Positions 44,019 to 51,426 of a DNA stretch of 64,000 bases are shown here, piece by piece. How positions within the stretch are numbered: position 1 is the first letter of the stretch; each line of letters starts with the position of its first letter. This stretch comes from Sutcliffiella sp. FSL R7-0096 (GTDB lineage: Bacteria; Bacillota; Bacilli; Bacillales; Bacillaceae_I). Both the position numbers and the translations under genes were made by a program. A model generated the notes under the pieces. It was not told the DNA's origin and ran no database searches. It was given only the letters and a program-made list of their open reading frames with translations. The stretch lies in contig NZ_CP152003.1 in assembly GCF_038595065.1 (NCBI RefSeq), forward strand, positions 1,530,001-1,594,000, given 5' to 3'.

Positions 44019-44068
44019 TACAAAACAGCCAAATAGCATCGGATGGTGTTCCGATCCTTCTGGCTGTT
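44019..44068 (-). terminator. Terminator of the 44098 gene
   Basis: AACAGCC / GGCTGTT outer stem with an inner GGATCGG / CCGAT pairing, followed by TTTTG on the minus strand. Confidence 0.6.
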
Positions 44069-44097
44069 CTGGAAAGTGTTTATTTAGTATATGATAC

Positions 44098-44838
44098 TTA
44101 TCTTGGTCGCTTATGTGCCGGGAAGATTTCTGGGCATTGCTCTGGAAATTGTTTCGGAGGGCAAATAAGGCCTTCGATAATTTCCTCACGTGGGCGGCAG
44201 ATTCTTGCTTCAACTTCTAGTTTTACGTCAGCTTCCATTTGAATGTCTAAGCAAAGTGTAAGGGTAACGTCTAGTTGAGAGAACTCGTCTGTTGCGATCA
44301 AGTTAGAGTCACACTCAAAGAATGTTACATGGCAGTCGAGCTCTGTACCTTCTGGGGCACATAGCAGGAATGTTTGGACTGTTGCGAATGGAAGTGCTTT
44401 GGAGCAGCATCTTACGCGCCCTTTTTCGTCAACCAGTTGAACGGTAACAAATCCTTTAATAAGGACTTTAACGCGTTGTAATTCAACTTCTGTGCCATCA
44501 GGTAATTCTACGTCAACTGTTGGACGTCCACCAGGTTGCTCGATTTCCTTGCAGATAAAGCCTTTGTGATGGCGGTGGTGATGTGCTGCCATAACATCAA
44601 CTTTACGACCGTGATCGTCAGATAGGAAACATTCTACTGCTAAAGGTCCAACTTTCGGATCTAGTTCACACAAAATGTCTGCAATGTTTGCATGATCATC
44701 ATGTTCCCAATCGCATACAAAAATTCCTTCTAAGTCTGAGTTACATATACTTTTAGGGGAAACCTGCACTTGACGAGTTACCCAGTCGTAAACTTTACGA
44801 GCCTTGATACAGACTCTTTCAGTTTCTTTATGACTCAC
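44098..44838 (-). CDS. Cys/His-rich spore-surface-type protein with SPOCS-like segment
   Basis: The product is 246 residues, starting at GTG 44838 after AGGAGGAG. The opening VCIKARKVYDWVTRQVQ resembles the N-terminus of DUF3794/SPOCS-type proteins that occur in spore-coat assembly factors, as I recall. The rest is beta-rich with many Cys and a His cluster (VDVMAAHHHRHHKGFICKEI), then VELPDGTEVELQRVKVLIKG and LDVTLTLCLDIQMEADVKLE. An excellent sigma-K-type promoter lies at 44889-44915, supporting late mother-cell expression. Exact role unknown. Confidence 0.65.
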   Translation of the reverse strand: MSHKETERVCIKARKVYDWVTRQVQVSPKSICNSDLEGIFVCDWEHDDHANIADILCELDPKVGPLAVECFLSDDHGRKVDVMAAHHHRHHKGFICKEIEQPGGRPTVDVELPDGTEVELQRVKVLIKGFVTVQLVDEKGRVRCCSKALPFATVQTFLLCAPEGTELDCHVTFFECDSNLIATDEFSQLDVTLTLCLDIQMEADVKLEVEARICRPREEIIEGLICPPKQFPEQCPEIFPAHKRPR

Positions 44839-44888
44839 TAAAAACTCCTCCTATTCATTTAATACCCATTTGGGTTACGGGACTACTG

Positions 44889-44915
44889 TATAGTATGAAT
44901 TTGGTGGGTAAGTGT
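44889..44915 (-). promoter_or_regulatory. Candidate sigma-K promoter of the 44098 gene
   Basis: On the minus strand AC, 16-base spacer, CATACTATA: a full match to AC-N16-CATA-N3-TA. The predicted start is about 40 bases upstream of the GTG. Confidence 0.65.
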
Positions 44916-45015
44916 GCCGGGTTAATGACCCAAATTTAATTTTTGCATGCGGTAGTCATATTTTCCAAGCTTCTGGAATTACTTTTAAAAAGGGAGAGTT
45001 TAGGGAGGGATAAGC

Positions 45016-46113
45016 ATGAAAAGCTTCAAAAACGATGATAAAATTATCCTACAACAGAAAATCATACATTTAGGTGCGGAAGTGAAACGACTTACAGCAG
45101 TTGTGGAAAGGTTGAACAGTAAGACTTTCTTAAAAAACTTAGAAAAAGAAAAATTGGAACAGGAAGAGAAAATCCAGGTGCTAACCGAACAGCTTGCGAG
45201 GATTGTAGAGGAAGGGAACGAAAAGGTCAATCATCTTCAGCGGGAAAATGCGCAATATCAGCTTGAACTTTCAAAGCAAAGGGAAATGCACGTCAGTCGT
45301 ACTTCAACCTTGCAGGATGAAGTGTTTGAATTGAAAAAAGAGCTCACCAAACAGAAGGATGATCATCAAGGGAAGCTGGTAACCATCAGCAATGAGGTCC
45401 ATCAACTAAAACAACAATGTGAGCTGGAGCGAACAGGTCATCTAAAGGCACTGAATCTAAATGAGGAACTAACTGCTGAAATGGAGAAATTAAAAAGGGA
45501 ACTGGATAAACAGAGTGCCATCAATTTTGAGTTGAAAGAAGAGCTCACAAAACAGAAGGAAGACCATCAGGGAAAGCTGGTAACCATCAGCAATGAGGTC
45601 CATCAACTGAAACAACAATGTGAGGCGGAGAGAACAGGTCATCTAAAGACACTGAATCTAAATGAGGAACTAACTGCTAAAATGGAGGAATTAAAAAGGG
45701 AGTTAGATAAACAGAGTGCCATAAATATGGATCTCGAAAAAGAATATGAGATGGTAAAGGACACTGTTAAAGGCCTTTTAATAAAGATTGAGAGCTCCAA
45801 TCAGGCTCATGAAGGATATCAAACCATCGCGGATATCAATGAAAAACTGGAGGGAGAGAATCAGTCTTACCGTAAAATGATTGCGGATTTGGAAGAGGAA
45901 GTGAAAACCTTATATGATGAGAATTCTCTTTTAACAGAAGACATAAAAAAGCTAAATGAATGCGTAAACGACCTGGAAAAGAAGGGGGATCAGGTGATCC
46001 ACAATTCTACTAAGGTTTCCAGTTTGGAAGGTAAGAAAACAGCTTCTCCAATACAGGAAGGTGATACACGGATTCAATCTTGGTTCTATAATAATGTGAA
46101 AAAAAACACATAA
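45016..46113 (+). CDS. Long coiled-coil protein with internal 67-residue duplication
   Basis: The product is 365 residues, almost wholly heptad-like coiled coil rich in Glu, Lys, Leu and Gln. Two successive copies of a 67-residue block (201 bases each, 45340-45540 and 45541-45741) are nearly identical: ELTKQKDDHQGKLVTISNEV, HQLKQQCELERTGHLKALNL, KLKRELDKQSAIN. No signal or membrane segment. GGGAGGGATAAGC precedes the ATG. Divergent from the 44098 gene. Probably a filamentous structural protein of the spore coat or its assembly; no named family recognised. Confidence 0.65.
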   Translation: MKSFKNDDKIILQQKIIHLGAEVKRLTAVVERLNSKTFLKNLEKEKLEQEEKIQVLTEQLARIVEEGNEKVNHLQRENAQYQLELSKQREMHVSRTSTLQDEVFELKKELTKQKDDHQGKLVTISNEVHQLKQQCELERTGHLKALNLNEELTAEMEKLKRELDKQSAINFELKEELTKQKEDHQGKLVTISNEVHQLKQQCEAERTGHLKTLNLNEELTAKMEELKRELDKQSAINMDLEKEYEMVKDTVKGLLIKIESSNQAHEGYQTIADINEKLEGENQSYRKMIADLEEEVKTLYDENSLLTEDIKKLNECVNDLEKKGDQVIHNSTKVSSLEGKKTASPIQEGDTRIQSWFYNNVKKNT

Positions 46114-46142
46114 ATCTATATGAGTAATGATAGATGCGGAAA

Positions 46143-46169
46143 ACCTTTTTGTCGAAAACGCATAAGATA
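46143..46169 (+). promoter_or_regulatory. Candidate sigma-K promoter of the 46206 gene
   Basis: AC (46143-46144), 16-base spacer, CATAAGATA (46161-46169): full match. The -10 overlaps an inverted repeat ATAAGATA-AAG-TATCTTAT. Confidence 0.65.
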
Positions 46170-46205
46170 AAGTATCTTATACTACGAACAAATTGGAGGT
46201 TGCAT

Positions 46206-46358
46206 ATGAACTACTATCATTATTCAGGCCAACCAAAACCTACAGCTGGTCAAGTGAAAATTATTTCTTCAAGTAATAACTCCTCTTCTTCGAACAAGAA
46301 AAAGAAATCCTCCGGTTGTGGCTGCGGTAAAAAGGCAAAAGTTATCCGAGAAGATTAA
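46206..46358 (+). CDS. 50-residue Ser/Lys/Cys-rich small spore protein
   Basis: ATG 46206 follows TTGGAGGTTGC. The product begins MNYYHYSGQPKPTAGQVKII, then a poly-Ser/Asn run, a KKKKSSGCGCGKKAK cluster and ends VIRED. Tyr/His at the N-terminus and the Cys-Gly-Cys-Gly element are typical of small coat proteins that cross-link by disulfide or dityrosine. A matching sigma-K-type promoter lies upstream. No family name recalled. Confidence 0.6.
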   Translation: MNYYHYSGQPKPTAGQVKIISSSNNSSSSNKKKKSSGCGCGKKAKVIRED

Positions 46359-46417
46359 TATCAACAATACTAATTCTCCTTTTCATACATATCATCAATA
46401 TGAAAGGGGGAATTTTT

Positions 46418-46771
46418 TTGCTTGAAAGCTGGTTTTGGTTTCTTCTGCTTGGACTTGCCAGTTTCCGTTTAACGAGGCTAATAGTACTGGATAAGATAGC
46501 GGCTTTCATTCGAAGGCCTTTTATGGAAGAAATCGAGGAGAAGAATGATAAAGGTGAGATAGAGGAGTATATCGTCCTCAAAGGGAAAGGGATCAGGCGT
46601 TGGATCGGAGAATTACTTAGCTGTTATTGGTGTACAGGGATATGGGTAACCACTGGTTTATTTCTCTTAATGATGTTTTATCCTCTTGCAGGGAAGCCCG
46701 TCCTGTTTATCTTGGCAGCGGCTGGAATAGCAGGAATTATTGAAAGCATATTATCAAAATTAATTGATTGA
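46418..46771 (+). CDS. yjcA: DUF1360 membrane protein (YjcA-like)
   Basis: The product is about 117 residues. TTG 46418 is chosen because AAAGGGGG lies seven bases upstream, whereas ATG 46400 overlaps that site. Three hydrophobic segments are visible (about 2-18, 70-90, 93-110), with the family's LASFRLTRLIVLDKIAAFIR and LLSCYWCTGIWVT (Cys-x2-Cys) motifs. B. subtilis yjcA, a DUF1360 sporulation gene, lies downstream of cotV, matching this right boundary of the island. Function in sporulation not defined. Confidence 0.8.
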   Translation: MLESWFWFLLLGLASFRLTRLIVLDKIAAFIRRPFMEEIEEKNDKGEIEEYIVLKGKGIRRWIGELLSCYWCTGIWVTTGLFLLMMFYPLAGKPVLFILAAAGIAGIIESILSKLID

Positions 46772-46775
46772 TTCT

Positions 46776-46803
46776 GGCTCTCCATGTGGAGGGCCCTTTT
46801 TAA
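46776..46803 (+). terminator. Terminator of the yjcA-like gene
   Basis: GGCTCTCCA / TGGAGGGCC stem with a 2-base loop, followed by CTTTTT. Confidence 0.75.
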
Positions 46804-46881
46804 TGGAATTTTTTATACATAATTTCTAGAACAGTAATGAATATTAAGGAATAGATAAATGATGGAAATTGAGGTGATAAA

Positions 46882-47334
46882 ATGAGAGCTGTTTCTTTGT
46901 TTTTAGTTTTAACCGTGTCAGTGGTCCTTTTGGCAGCTTGCGGGCAGGGAGAGGTCAAGGAAAGAGTGGAGGATACAGTCATGCGTACCTCCAATGAGCA
47001 AAAAGAGAAATCGGATAAAGAACAACGGGCAGAGAAAATTGCCAAAGACTTTAAAGAGGTCAAGGGAGCTGTAGCCTATGACACAGAAGATGAATTGGTT
47101 GTTGCATTCCATGTTACACAATATCAAAAGTTCTTCACCGAGCAGATTGAAAAGAAAGTAAAAAAGGCACTGGAAAAGGAATTTCCGGATGAAAATGTGG
47201 TTGTTTCCCATGACCTGAAAATGCGTCTGGAAATCGAAAGGCTGAGAAGGGATGTCGAGCAAAAGGACATCTCAGAAAAGGAACTGGAAAAGCGGATTAA
47301 AAAGATGAAAACCTTAAGAGAAGAAAAAGCATAG
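46882..47334 (+). CDS. YhcN/YlaJ-like sporulation lipoprotein
   Basis: The product is 150 residues. The signal peptide ends in a lipobox (VVLLAACGQGE, Cys at about residue 20), so it is membrane-anchored on the outer face. The mature part is acidic/basic mixed with a YhcN-type core (AEKIAKDFKEVKGAVAYDTE, VVAFHVTQYQKFFTEQIEKK) and a helical C-terminus. It is the first gene of a spoVA-type operon, 13 bases before spoVAC. YhcN-like lipoproteins accompany second-type spoVA operons and localise to the spore inner membrane. Confidence 0.82.
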   Translation: MRAVSLFLVLTVSVVLLAACGQGEVKERVEDTVMRTSNEQKEKSDKEQRAEKIAKDFKEVKGAVAYDTEDELVVAFHVTQYQKFFTEQIEKKVKKALEKEFPDENVVVSHDLKMRLEIERLRRDVEQKDISEKELEKRIKKMKTLREEKA

Positions 47335-47347
47335 GAGGTGTCAGTGG

Positions 47348-47824
47348 ATGAGCGGGAATGACAAGCAGCTTACCCCGGAACAAAAGGCATATCAGCAGTT
47401 TGAACAAACGCGGGAGTTAAAACGACCTGTATGGAAAAACTGCATCATCGCTTTTTTGGTAGGGGGAGTCTTTTGTATAGTTGGTCAGGCGATACAGCTG
47501 ATGTATATATACTTTTTTAATTTTACGGAAGTGACGGCCGGGAACCCAACGGTTGCAACGATGATTTTCATTGCGATGCTGTTGACGGGCTTTGGGGTGT
47601 ATGACAGGATCGCACAGTTTGCAGGAGCGGGTAGTGCTGTACCTGTTACAGGTTTTGGAAACGCGGTTATTGCGGCATGTATTGAACATAAGACAGAGGG
47701 TTTCGTGCTTGGAGTGGGATCAAATATGTTCAAGCTCGCAGGATCGGTCATTTTGTTCGGGGTATTTTCTGCCTTTGTAGTTGCATTGATTAAAACAATT
47801 GTGGTTTCGTTAGGAGGATTCTGA
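47348..47824 (+). CDS. spoVAC: Stage V sporulation protein AC
   Basis: The product is 158 residues. The family pattern QKAYQQFEQTRELKRPVWKN at the N-terminus is followed by four or five membrane segments and FAGAGSAVPVTGFGNAVIAA, VLGVGSNMFKLAGSVILFGV. SpoVAC forms the mechanosensitive part of the channel that moves dipicolinic acid into the forespore and out during germination. AGGAGGTGTC precedes the ATG. Its stop overlaps the spoVAD start by one base. Confidence 0.94.
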   Translation: MSGNDKQLTPEQKAYQQFEQTRELKRPVWKNCIIAFLVGGVFCIVGQAIQLMYIYFFNFTEVTAGNPTVATMIFIAMLLTGFGVYDRIAQFAGAGSAVPVTGFGNAVIAACIEHKTEGFVLGVGSNMFKLAGSVILFGVFSAFVVALIKTIVVSLGGF

Positions 47825-48843
47825 TGCTGCAAGGAAAACAATCTTGGATTTTTGCCAATAAGCCTGTCATTACATCAAGTGCTGCAATCGGAGGTCCATT
47901 TGAAGCCAATGGTCTACTTGCTAATGATTTTGATATGCTTCATAAAGATTTATGGCTCGAACAAGATAGCTATGAAAAAGCGCACAAGGTCTTGCTAGAG
48001 GAGGCATGCGAGACGGCAGTGAAGAAGGCCGCTCTTGACCTTTCCCAAGTGCAGTTTTTATTGGCCGGTGACCTGATCAACCAAATGACACCTTCCAATT
48101 TCGCTGCAGAATCACTTGAAATGCCATATATAGGTGTATTTGGTGCCTGCTCGACATCAATGGAGGGATTGGCATTGGCGGGGTTTTTGGTGAACTATGG
48201 CGGTGCAAATTATTGTCTGACAGGTGCATCAAGCCATAATGCTGCTGTAGAGAAACAATTCCGCTATCCGACAGAGTATGGCGGTCAGAAGCCTCCGACT
48301 GCACAGTGGACCGTGACTGGGGCTGGTGTGGGACTTATAAGCAAAGTTGGGGTGGGGCCACGAGTAACCTCTGCAACCATCGGAAAAGTAATAAATATGG
48401 GATTAAAGGATCCTTTTAATATGGGAGGGGCGATGGCGCCTGCCGCAGTGGATACGATACAGGCTCATTTCAAGGATACAGGAAGGGACCCATCTTATTA
48501 TGATTTGATAGTAACAGGTGATCTCGGGGAGATTGGCAGAGAAATTTCCCTGCAGCTATTGAAGGAAAAAGGCTTGCAGATAGAAGATTCCCAATATCAA
48601 GACTGCGGATTGATGATCTATGATAAAAGCCAGCCTGTACTTGCTGGTGGCAGTGGTGCTGGCTGTTCTGCTGTTGTGTTGTATGGCCATTTATTGAATG
48701 AGATGAAAAAGGGGAAATACAAAAGGATACTTCTCATTGCTACTGGCGCCTTGCTCTCGCCTCTTTCCTATCAGCAGAAGGAATCCATTCCATGTATTGC
48801 CCATGCAGTTTCTATCGAGATGGAGATGGGAGGTGTCAGCTGA
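47824..48843 (+). CDS. spoVAD: Stage V sporulation protein AD
   Basis: A 339-residue thiolase-fold protein that binds dipicolinic acid. Conserved segments: AAIGGPFEANGLLANDFDML, LAGDLINQMTPSNFAAESLE, VFGACSTSMEGLALAGFLVN (thiolase-like Cys), TGASSHNAAVEKQFRYPTEY and GGSGAGCSAVVLYGHLL. Length is normal. Translationally coupled on both sides (one-base overlaps). SpoVAD sits on the inner membrane with the SpoVA channel. Confidence 0.95.
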   Translation: MLQGKQSWIFANKPVITSSAAIGGPFEANGLLANDFDMLHKDLWLEQDSYEKAHKVLLEEACETAVKKAALDLSQVQFLLAGDLINQMTPSNFAAESLEMPYIGVFGACSTSMEGLALAGFLVNYGGANYCLTGASSHNAAVEKQFRYPTEYGGQKPPTAQWTVTGAGVGLISKVGVGPRVTSATIGKVINMGLKDPFNMGGAMAPAAVDTIQAHFKDTGRDPSYYDLIVTGDLGEIGREISLQLLKEKGLQIEDSQYQDCGLMIYDKSQPVLAGGSGAGCSAVVLYGHLLNEMKKGKYKRILLIATGALLSPLSYQQKESIPCIAHAVSIEMEMGGVS

Positions 48844-49199
48844 TGTTGTTATCCTTTTTTTGGGCGTTTGTGGTAGGAGGGCTTATTTGTGTGATTGGCC
48901 AGATCATGTTTGATGTATTTAAGCTTACGCCTGCACATACGTTGAGTGCGTTGGTGGTTGCGGGAGCAATACTGGATGGCCTTGGTTTGTATGAGCCCTT
49001 GATTGCATTTGCAGGAGCTGGAGCAACCGTTCCGATTACAAGTTTTGGAAATTCATTGGTTCACGGTGCATTGGAAGAGGCGCAAAAGCATGGGTTAGTA
49101 GGTGTATTGACAGGGATGTTTGAAGTGACAAGTTCCGGTATTTCAGCAGCCATTGTGTTCGGATTCATTGGGGCTTTGTTGTTTAAACCCAAAGGGTAG
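48843..49199 (+). CDS. spoVAE: Stage V sporulation protein AE (SpoVAEb)
   Basis: A 118-residue hydrophobic protein with four predicted membrane segments. It shares with SpoVAC the FAGAGATVPITSFGNSLVHG motif, the hallmark of the SpoVAC/AEb family. The start ATG 48843 overlaps the spoVAD stop, with GGGAGGTG inside spoVAD serving as its site. Part of the dipicolinic-acid channel. Confidence 0.93.
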   Translation: MLLSFFWAFVVGGLICVIGQIMFDVFKLTPAHTLSALVVAGAILDGLGLYEPLIAFAGAGATVPITSFGNSLVHGALEEAQKHGLVGVLTGMFEVTSSGISAAIVFGFIGALLFKPKG

Positions 49200-49214
49200 A
49201 GGAGAGGTATGTAA

Positions 49215-49391
49215 GTGGATGAGAAACTTATGCTAACCTATAATCGTGCCAGCCTGAAAATGATACGGAATAACCTACACGTCTATGCTATGGAAGCAAG
49301 TGACCCGCTAGCGCAAACCACTTACCACGAATCCATGATGAAAATTGATGACATCATCTCTAACATCGACTTAAAACTAAAGGAGATGTGA
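49215..49391 (+). CDS. DUF1657 small protein of the spoVA operon (58 aa)
   Basis: GTG 49215 to TGA 49391 after GAGGAGAGG. The 58-residue helical product (LTYNRASLKMIRNNLHVYAM, TTYHESMMKIDDIISNIDLK) matches my recollection of DUF1657 proteins, which flank spoVAC-AD-AEb in second-type (spoVA2) operons. Cytosolic, no membrane segment. Its role in germination or heat resistance is not defined. Confidence 0.75.
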   Translation: MDEKLMLTYNRASLKMIRNNLHVYAMEASDPLAQTTYHESMMKIDDIISNIDLKLKEM

Positions 49392-49438
49392 AGGGCAGGG
49401 CAAGAAGAAAGAAAGAGTGAAGGGGGTTGTTCTGTTGT

Positions 49439-49497
49439 TTTAGTGCTTTAGTGTGGTGAAAGGGGTCTGACCCTCATTGTTCTAAAGCACTAAAGCG
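49439..49497. repeat. 59-base imperfect palindrome
   Basis: Outer arms TTTAGTGCTTTAG / CTAAAGCACTAAA enclose an inner GGGGTC-TG-ACCCTC hairpin. It lies between the DUF1657 and DUF421 genes; it could be a terminator-like element or a small mobile palindrome. Confidence 0.7.
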
Positions 49498-49536
49498 TAG
49501 TCCTTACCTCTCTTTTTATTGAACGGAGTGATTGTG

Positions 49537-50397
49537 ATGCCACAGTGGGTAGAGATTGCTGTGCGGTCTTTTTCTATAATTATTGGGTTGTTTATCATTA
49601 CGAAGCTTTTGGGGAAGAAACAGCTGTCGAAGCTGTCTTTTTTTGAGTATATAGTGGGCATCACAGTGGGGGATATTGCCGGTACATTGTCCATGGATAG
49701 GGATTTAGATTTGAAGAACGGTGTGACAAGCATTTTAATATGGTCGCTCTTTCCACTTGTGACCTCACGGATATCTTTGAGGAGCAAGCGATTCCGAGAT
49801 TTCGTAGAGGGTAATGCTACAGTATTCGTGAGAGACGGTAAAATACTGGAGCAGAACCTGAGGAAGGAAAAGTACACAATAGATGAGTTTTTGGAACAAC
49901 TCCGTAAAAAGGATATATTTTCGATAGAAGATATCGAGTTTGCAACGCTTGAATCGAACGGTGATTTGAGTGTGCTTTTGAAGAAGGAGAAACAGCCTGC
50001 AACCTACGGGGACCTGTATTCTGAAGTTCCTCATCTAAAAGAACCTCAGACAATCATCATGGATGGGGATATCCTGGATGAACCACTAGCTCAGCTTGGT
50101 TTGAATCGTGCATGGGTGGATGCGCAATTGGAAAAGCTGAATGTCCTGATTGAAAATGTCTTCATAGCTCAGGTTAACCCCTGGGGAGAGATGAGTGTGG
50201 ATTTATATAATGATCACTTAAAAACTCCCCCTATGAAGGAAAAGCTTATGACATTTGTGACGTTAAATAAATGTTCAACAGATCTCTCCTTCCTTAGTAT
50301 GATTGCCACCTCGCCTGAACGCAAAGACCTCTATAAAATTGCCGCCGAAAGTTTGTCAGAGCTAAGTGTGAAGCTGCGCCCATTGTTGAAAGGCTAA
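49537..50397 (+). CDS. DUF421 membrane protein (YetF-like) of the spoVA operon
   Basis: The product is about 286 residues from ATG 49537 (GGAGTGATTGTG upstream). Three N-terminal membrane segments (EIAVRSFSIIIGLFIITKLL, SFFEYIVGITVGDIAGTLSM) are followed by a soluble DUF421 domain (GNATVFVRDGKILEQNLRKE, IEDIEFATLESNGDLSVLLK). A C-terminal extra of about 60 residues exceeds the usual length. DUF421 proteins accompany spoVA2 operons and help spore germination or heat resistance there. A paralogue lies at 56334. Confidence 0.82.
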   Translation: MPQWVEIAVRSFSIIIGLFIITKLLGKKQLSKLSFFEYIVGITVGDIAGTLSMDRDLDLKNGVTSILIWSLFPLVTSRISLRSKRFRDFVEGNATVFVRDGKILEQNLRKEKYTIDEFLEQLRKKDIFSIEDIEFATLESNGDLSVLLKKEKQPATYGDLYSEVPHLKEPQTIIMDGDILDEPLAQLGLNRAWVDAQLEKLNVLIENVFIAQVNPWGEMSVDLYNDHLKTPPMKEKLMTFVTLNKCSTDLSFLSMIATSPERKDLYKIAAESLSELSVKLRPLLKG

Positions 50398-50445
50398 GCT
50401 TCCCGTCTTGCTACACTCTCATATATTAGTTTGAGGTGAGCGTGA

Positions 50446-50691
50446 ATGAGCGAATTTGATTTCGGCGAAGAACATTTGAAGTTTCTTTTCGAGAGGTGGA
50501 AGGTGCATGAAGGTCTAACCGAAGCAGATAAACAGGCTAAATTAAATATAAAAAGTGCAGATGAGGGTTTCGCACACATTCAACAGTTGGAAGCGAGGAT
50601 GAACAAATATATCGGAAATTTGGAGCGGTGGATGGAAGGGAAAGTGAGTACCGCGGCGACAGATATTGATGAAGAGGAAAATGATAAGTGA
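50446..50691 (+). CDS. 81-residue acidic helical protein, unknown
   Basis: ATG 50446 after TTGAGGTGAGC. The product (MSEFDFGEEHLKFLFERWKV, KQAKLNIKSADEGFAHIQQL, ARMNKYIGNLERWMEG) is fully helical and acidic at both ends; no membrane segment or known motif. It follows the DUF421 gene by 48 bases and could belong to the same operon. No function assigned. Confidence 0.55.
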   Translation: MSEFDFGEEHLKFLFERWKVHEGLTEADKQAKLNIKSADEGFAHIQQLEARMNKYIGNLERWMEGKVSTAATDIDEEENDK

Positions 50692-50807
50692 TGGGTGTTG
50701 TGTGATGCGAGGGGAAGTGGTTCCTTCGCTTTTTTGTGTTTGGGTTGGAGATAGCGGTTGTATGGGTAGGTGTGGATGGGGATATTTTGTAGTGTTTTTT
50801 CCAAGTG

Positions 50808-50891
50808 GTAGAAGTTTGCCGCCAAACTGTAGAATCACGGCTTCAAAAGGTAGAAGTAGCTCGCTAAAGAGTAGAAGGCTGGCTGGGAAAA
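50808..50891 (+). repeat. Four tandem degenerate 21-bp repeats beginning GTAGAA
   Basis: Units begin at 50808, 50829, 50850 and 50871 with GTAGAAG or GTAGAAT, then diverge, each ending in AAACT, AAAAG, AAAGA or AAAA. The stretch 50692-51072 has no convincing gene; an open frame across it lacks a ribosome binding site. Confidence 0.55.
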
Positions 50892-51072
50892 TAGAGAGAG
50901 GCAAAGGGCTAACCAAAAAGGCTGATTGATGCCCAGAGCGTCAAGGAGAAGGTGGTGTTGGGAAATTGAGAATACCCCAAAATGGCAGTAACTTTTTCAG
51001 AGATAAAGGGATCACCCTTCCTTCATTCAAAAAAATTCCGCAAAACAACACATTGCCCGTATAAGTGCCCAT

Positions 51073-51099
51073 ACCGTTTTTTAAAAGATACATATAGTA
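51073..51099 (+). promoter_or_regulatory. Candidate sigma-K promoter of the YjcZ-like gene
   Basis: AC (51073-51074), 16-base spacer, CATATAGTA (51091-51099): full match to AC-N16-CATA-N3-TA, 33 bases before the start codon. Confidence 0.65.
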
Positions 51100-51131
51100 A
51101 TAGGGAATCTTCATTAAGGAGGTGCGAGATT

Positions 51132-51272
51132 ATGGGTTACTATGGAGGCTATCCTTATGGCGTAGGTGGAGCTGGATATGGCGGCTACGGCCATGGAGGC
51201 AGCACGTTCGTGTTAATCGTTGTTCTATTCATTCTTTTAATCATCGTCGGTTGTGCGTGTAAAGGTTACTAA
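51132..51272 (+). CDS. yjcZ: YjcZ-family small sporulation protein (46 aa)
   Basis: ATG 51132 after AAGGAGGTGCG. Residues 1-23 are Gly/Tyr-rich ([19 protein letters not shown]), followed by a single hydrophobic segment ([20 protein letters not shown]). This Gly/Tyr head plus membrane tail is the YjcZ/YwqJ-like sporulation peptide design found in many bacilli. The sigma-K-type promoter agrees with late mother-cell expression, and the position next to spoVIF matches B. subtilis. Function unknown. Confidence 0.82.
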   Translation: MGYYGGYPYGVGGAGYGGYGHGGSTFVLIVVLFILLIIVGCACKGY

Positions 51273-51280
51273 TATTTAAT

Positions 51281-51328
51281 AAGAAACAGAAGATTACGGT
51301 TGATTCCGTGCTTTTCTGTTTCTTTTTT
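51281..51328 (+). terminator. Terminator of the YjcZ-like gene
   Basis: AAGAAACAGAA / TTCTGTTTCTT outer stem with an inner ACGG / CCGT stem and a T run. Confidence 0.85.
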
Positions 51329-51426
51329 AGGGTACTTATTTGAGCCTGTTTAAAAGTGAAGTGTTTTGTGTCACCATCATAGGCTCACACTCATACAATG
51401 TGATATATCCGAGAGGAGGATGTTTG

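Noticed and set aside
46882-50397. Tn1546-type mobile element carrying spoVA2mob
   Set aside because: No transposase, resolvase or terminal repeats lie near the operon in this window.
50666-50929. 88-codon frame across the 21-bp repeats
   Set aside because: It starts inside the previous gene and lacks a ribosome binding site; composition is not coding-like.
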